From NCBI GenBank assembly GCA_030684415.1, contig JAUXNL010000506.1, positions 1 through 9,355 on the forward strand: 9,355 nucleotides of DNA, read 5' to 3'. The stretch comes from Moraxellaceae bacterium. GTDB taxonomy: Bacteria; Pseudomonadota; Gammaproteobacteria; Pseudomonadales; Moraxellaceae. Shown in pieces: positions 7,172 through 9,355 of the stretch. The notes beneath the pieces are model-generated. The model ran no database searches and was not told where the DNA came from. It saw only the letters and a program-made list of their open reading frames with translations. The translations under genes were made by a program, and so were the position numbers. Positions within the stretch are counted from its first letter, which is position 1. Every line of letters starts with the position of its first letter.

Positions 7172-7213
7172 TTCTGGCGCCGATTTTGCTGGAGAGCCTC
7201 TGCCAGCGTGCAT

Positions 7214-7242
7214 TTGAGCCCCTGCCCTTTTGCCGATAGAAT
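7214..7242 (+). promoter_or_regulatory. Predicted sigma70 promoter of gltB
   Basis: TTGAGC (7214-7219) and TAGAAT (7237-7242) match the -35 consensus at four of six positions and the -10 consensus at five of six, with an ideal 17-base spacer. It lies in the only sizeable gap between genes and points towards gltB. Transcription would start near 7249-7251, giving a leader of about 70 bases. This is a consensus match only. Confidence 0.6.
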
Positions 7243-7254
7243 GTGCGTCCATTT

Positions 7255-7286
7255 TTGCCCGCCATCCGGTCACTCTCGGTGGGCAG
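7255..7286 (+). promoter_or_regulatory. Possible stem-loop at the 5' end of the gltB leader
   Basis: GCCCGCC (7257-7263) pairs with GGTGGGC (7278-7284) with one G-U pair. It extends outward by T-A and T-G pairs to about nine pairs around a 14-base loop. It would begin a few bases after the predicted transcription start. The T-run lies before the stem, not after it, so this is not an intrinsic terminator for gltB. It could protect the 5' end or bind a regulator. Chance is not excluded. Confidence 0.35.
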
Positions 7287-7294
7287 CTTCGTAA

Positions 7295-7312
7295 ACCTTT
7301 GTTTCTCAAGGT
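7295..7312 (+). promoter_or_regulatory. Small hairpin covering the gltB Shine-Dalgarno
   Basis: ACCTT (7295-7299) can pair with AAGGT (7308-7312), and G7301 with C7307, around a five-base loop and one bulged T. The right arm contains AAGG (7308-7311), the gltB Shine-Dalgarno, nine bases before its ATG. The stem is weak, so any effect on translation would be mild or condition-dependent. The ribosome binding site is secure; the hairpin is inference. Confidence 0.4.
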
Positions 7313-7320
7313 AAAACCAG

Positions 7321-9355
7321 ATGCATGAGCAGCCGGTTCTGAACCCAGGCCTGTACCATCCCGATGAGTTCCGGGATAACTGCGGCTTTGGCCTTATTGC
7401 CCACATGAAGGGCGAGGCCAGCCATGAGTTGGTGCAGACAGCCATTCAATCGCTCTCATGCATGACGCATCGCGGCGCCATTGCCGCCGACGGCAAGACG
7501 GGAGACGGCTGTGGCGTCCTGATGGCCATGCCGGAAGCCTTCTTTCGTGCTGTTGCAAAAGCTGATCTGGGTATCGAGCTTGCCGATCGCTTTGGCGCCG
7601 GTCTGGTTTTCCTCAACACCGATCCTGCACTGGCGGCACGCGCGCGCGATGTCATCGGCAAGGAAGTCGCGGCGGAGGGGCTTGAGCTGGCGGGCTGGCG
7701 CAAAGTGCCGGTCGATATCTCCATCTGCGGTGAAATCGCGTTGCGGTCATTGCCAGCATTCGAGCATGTGCTGGTCAATGGCGCCGGTCTCGACACTGTG
7801 ACTCTCAATCGCAAGCTGTTCATGGCGCGTCGCCGTGCGGAACAACAGTTGCGCGATGATCCGCTGTTTTATGTGTCGACACTGTCGGCCAGCATCATTT
7901 CGTATAAAGGTCTTGTCATGCCGGCGGATTTGCCGCGGTTTTACAAAGACCTCGATGATCCTCGTCTGGCCACGCACATCACGGTTTTCCATCAGCGTTT
8001 TTCCACGAACACGCTGCCACGCTGGCCGCTGGCCCAGCCTTTCCGTTATCTCGCCCACAACGGTGAAATCAACACCATCATGGGCAACCGGAACTGGGCG
8101 CTGGCACGTACGCCGAAGTTTGAAAATCCGCTGCTGCCCGGTCTGACATCATTGACGCCCGTGGTGAATCGCACGGGCTCGGACTCCTCCAGCCTCGACA
8201 ACATGCTCGAAATCCTGATTGGCGGCGGCATGGACATGTTCCGTGCCCTGCGCATGTTGGTGCCGCCTGCATGGCAGAACGTCGAGACCATGGATGCCGA
8301 CTTGCGTGCTTTCTACGAGTACAACTCCAAGCATATGGAAGCGTGGGATGGCCCGGCGGGTCTGGTCATTACAGACGGACGCTATGCGGTTTGCATGCTG
8401 GACCGTAACGGCCTGCGTCCGGCGCGTTGGGTCATCACCAAGAACGGCTATATCACGCTTGCTTCGGAAATCGGTGTCTGGGACTACCAACCAGAAGATG
8501 TCGTGGCCAAAGGGCGTGTGGGGCCGGGCAAGATTCTCGCGGTTGATACCCAGACCGGCGAAGTATTGAAGACGGAAGACATCGACAACCGTCTCAAGCA
8601 GTCGCAGCCCTATAAAGACTGGCTGCGTGAAAAAGCCCTGCGGATTGAAAACGATGATGACGCCGAGGCGCGTCTGGTCGCACAGACGGATCTCGCTCGC
8701 CTGAAGACTTACCAGAAAATGTTTCTGGTCAGCTTTGAAGAGCGTGACCAGATTATCCGGCCGCTTGCTGAAAGCGGTCAGGAAGCGGTTGGCTCCATGG
8801 GTGATGACACGCCGATGGCCGTGCTCTCACGCCGTGTGCGCCATGTTGCCGATTTCTTCCGCCAGCAGTTCGCGCAGGTGACCAATCCCCCGATTGATCC
8901 GCTGCGTGAAAGCATCGTCATGTCGCTGGAGACTTGCCTCGGCGCCGAAATGAACGTGTTCGAAGAAACGGCCGAGCACGCCAATCGCGCGATTCTCGCC
9001 AGTCCGGTTTTGTCGCACAGCAAGTTCCAGCAGATACTCGATATCAAGGCGCCGGGTTATGGTGTCGAGATCATTGACCTCAATTATCCGGAGGTAGAAG
9101 GCCTCAAGTCGGCTATTGCCCGTATCTGCGAGCAGGCCACTGCCGCTGTGAAGGCCGGCAAGGTGTTGATCGTGCTGTCGGATCGGGATATCCGTGCCGG
9201 GCATCTGCCAGCCAACGCCATCATGGCGACGGGCGCTGTGCATCATCATCTGAGTGCGGCGGGTTTGCGTTGCGACAGCAATATCATTGTCGAAACCGCC
9301 ACAGCGCGTGATCCGCATCATTTCGCGGTGCTGTTGGGCTTTGGCGCAACGGCGA
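7321..9355 (+). CDS. gltB: Glutamate synthase (NADPH) large subunit, 3' partial
   Basis: The large (alpha) subunit of glutamate synthase takes the amide of glutamine and 2-oxoglutarate and makes two glutamates, with electrons from the small subunit GltD; with glutamine synthetase it assimilates ammonia. The window holds the first 678 codons of about 1480-1500. Residues 1-20 are a short propeptide, removed in this family to expose Cys21 (RDN-CGFGLIAH) as the N-terminal nucleophile. The type II glutamine amidotransferase domain runs to about residue 430, with THRG (49-52), GKTGDGCG (58-65), FHQRFSTNT (223-231), HNGEIN (246-251) and GSDSSSLDN (286-294). The central domain begins near 470 and includes DDTPMAVLS and the QVTNPPIDPLRE segment (519-530). 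The FMN-binding domain, the [3Fe-4S] cysteines and the C-terminal beta-helix lie beyond the edge. ATG 7321 is chosen because an in-frame TAA at 7312-7314 blocks any longer start and AAGG lies nine bases upstream. gltD probably follows outside the window. Confidence 0.97.
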   Translation, partial: MHEQPVLNPGLYHPDEFRDNCGFGLIAHMKGEASHELVQTAIQSLSCMTHRGAIAADGKTGDGCGVLMAMPEAFFRAVAKADLGIELADRFGAGLVFLNTDPALAARARDVIGKEVAAEGLELAGWRKVPVDISICGEIALRSLPAFEHVLVNGAGLDTVTLNRKLFMARRRAEQQLRDDPLFYVSTLSASIISYKGLVMPADLPRFYKDLDDPRLATHITVFHQRFSTNTLPRWPLAQPFRYLAHNGEINTIMGNRNWALARTPKFENPLLPGLTSLTPVVNRTGSDSSSLDNMLEILIGGGMDMFRALRMLVPPAWQNVETMDADLRAFYEYNSKHMEAWDGPAGLVITDGRYAVCMLDRNGLRPARWVITKNGYITLASEIGVWDYQPEDVVAKGRVGPGKILAVDTQTGEVLKTEDIDNRLKQSQPYKDWLREKALRIENDDDAEARLVAQTDLARLKTYQKMFLVSFEERDQIIRPLAESGQEAVGSMGDDTPMAVLSRRVRHVADFFRQQFAQVTNPPIDPLRESIVMSLETCLGAEMNVFEETAEHANRAILASPVLSHSKFQQILDIKAPGYGVEIIDLNYPEVEGLKSAIARICEQATAAVKAGKVLIVLSDRDIRAGHLPANAIMATGAVHHHLSAAGLRCDSNIIVETATARDPHHFAVLLGFGATA

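Noticed and set aside
7189..7206. Imperfect inverted repeat after the SPOR gene as an intrinsic terminator
   Set aside because: The stem has a bulge and a three-base loop, and no T-run follows it. I cannot support termination here.
1..9355. Mobile elements, CRISPR arrays, tRNA or rRNA genes, defence genes
   Set aside because: The window is almost fully covered by recognised housekeeping and pilus genes on one strand. I saw no transposase, terminal repeats, spaced direct repeats or RNA gene.

Overview
This window looks like ordinary chromosome from a non-enteric gammaproteobacterium. The gene order pilM-pilN-pilO-pilP-pilQ-aroK-aroB-(SPOR protein)-gltB is the one familiar from Pseudomonas and related gammaproteobacteria. 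The PilM, PilP, PilQ and GltB sequences also read closer to that group than to Neisseria-type versions. GC content is moderately high, and I cannot name a genus from the sequence alone. All genes are on the plus strand.

Bases 1-4920 hold the type IVa pilus alignment and secretin operon. pilM has lost about 60 codons to the window edge. It is followed by pilN, pilO, pilP and pilQ, and the first four genes overlap by 1 to 4 bases, so they are probably translationally coupled. Their products run from a cytoplasmic actin-like ring (PilM), through inner-membrane PilN/PilO dimers and the lipoprotein PilP, to the outer-membrane secretin PilQ.

Bases 4942-7171 hold aroK and aroB (shikimate pathway), then a short single-pass membrane protein with a SPOR peptidoglycan-binding domain. 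Close spacing and overlaps suggest that transcription from the pil genes may continue into this group.

Bases 7172-7320 are the only sizeable intergenic gap. It contains a good sigma70-type promoter and a leader of about 70 bases with two possible hairpins, one covering the Shine-Dalgarno sequence of gltB. gltB (glutamate synthase large subunit) starts at 7321 and runs off the right edge after its glutamine amidotransferase domain and part of the central domain.

I see no mobile element, CRISPR array, RNA gene, phage gene or clear new system. The points worth a second look are modest: the gltB leader structure, a drop in GC3 going from pilM into pilN-pilO, the unusually small SPOR protein, the long n-region and start ambiguity of PilQ, and the odd start region of aroK.
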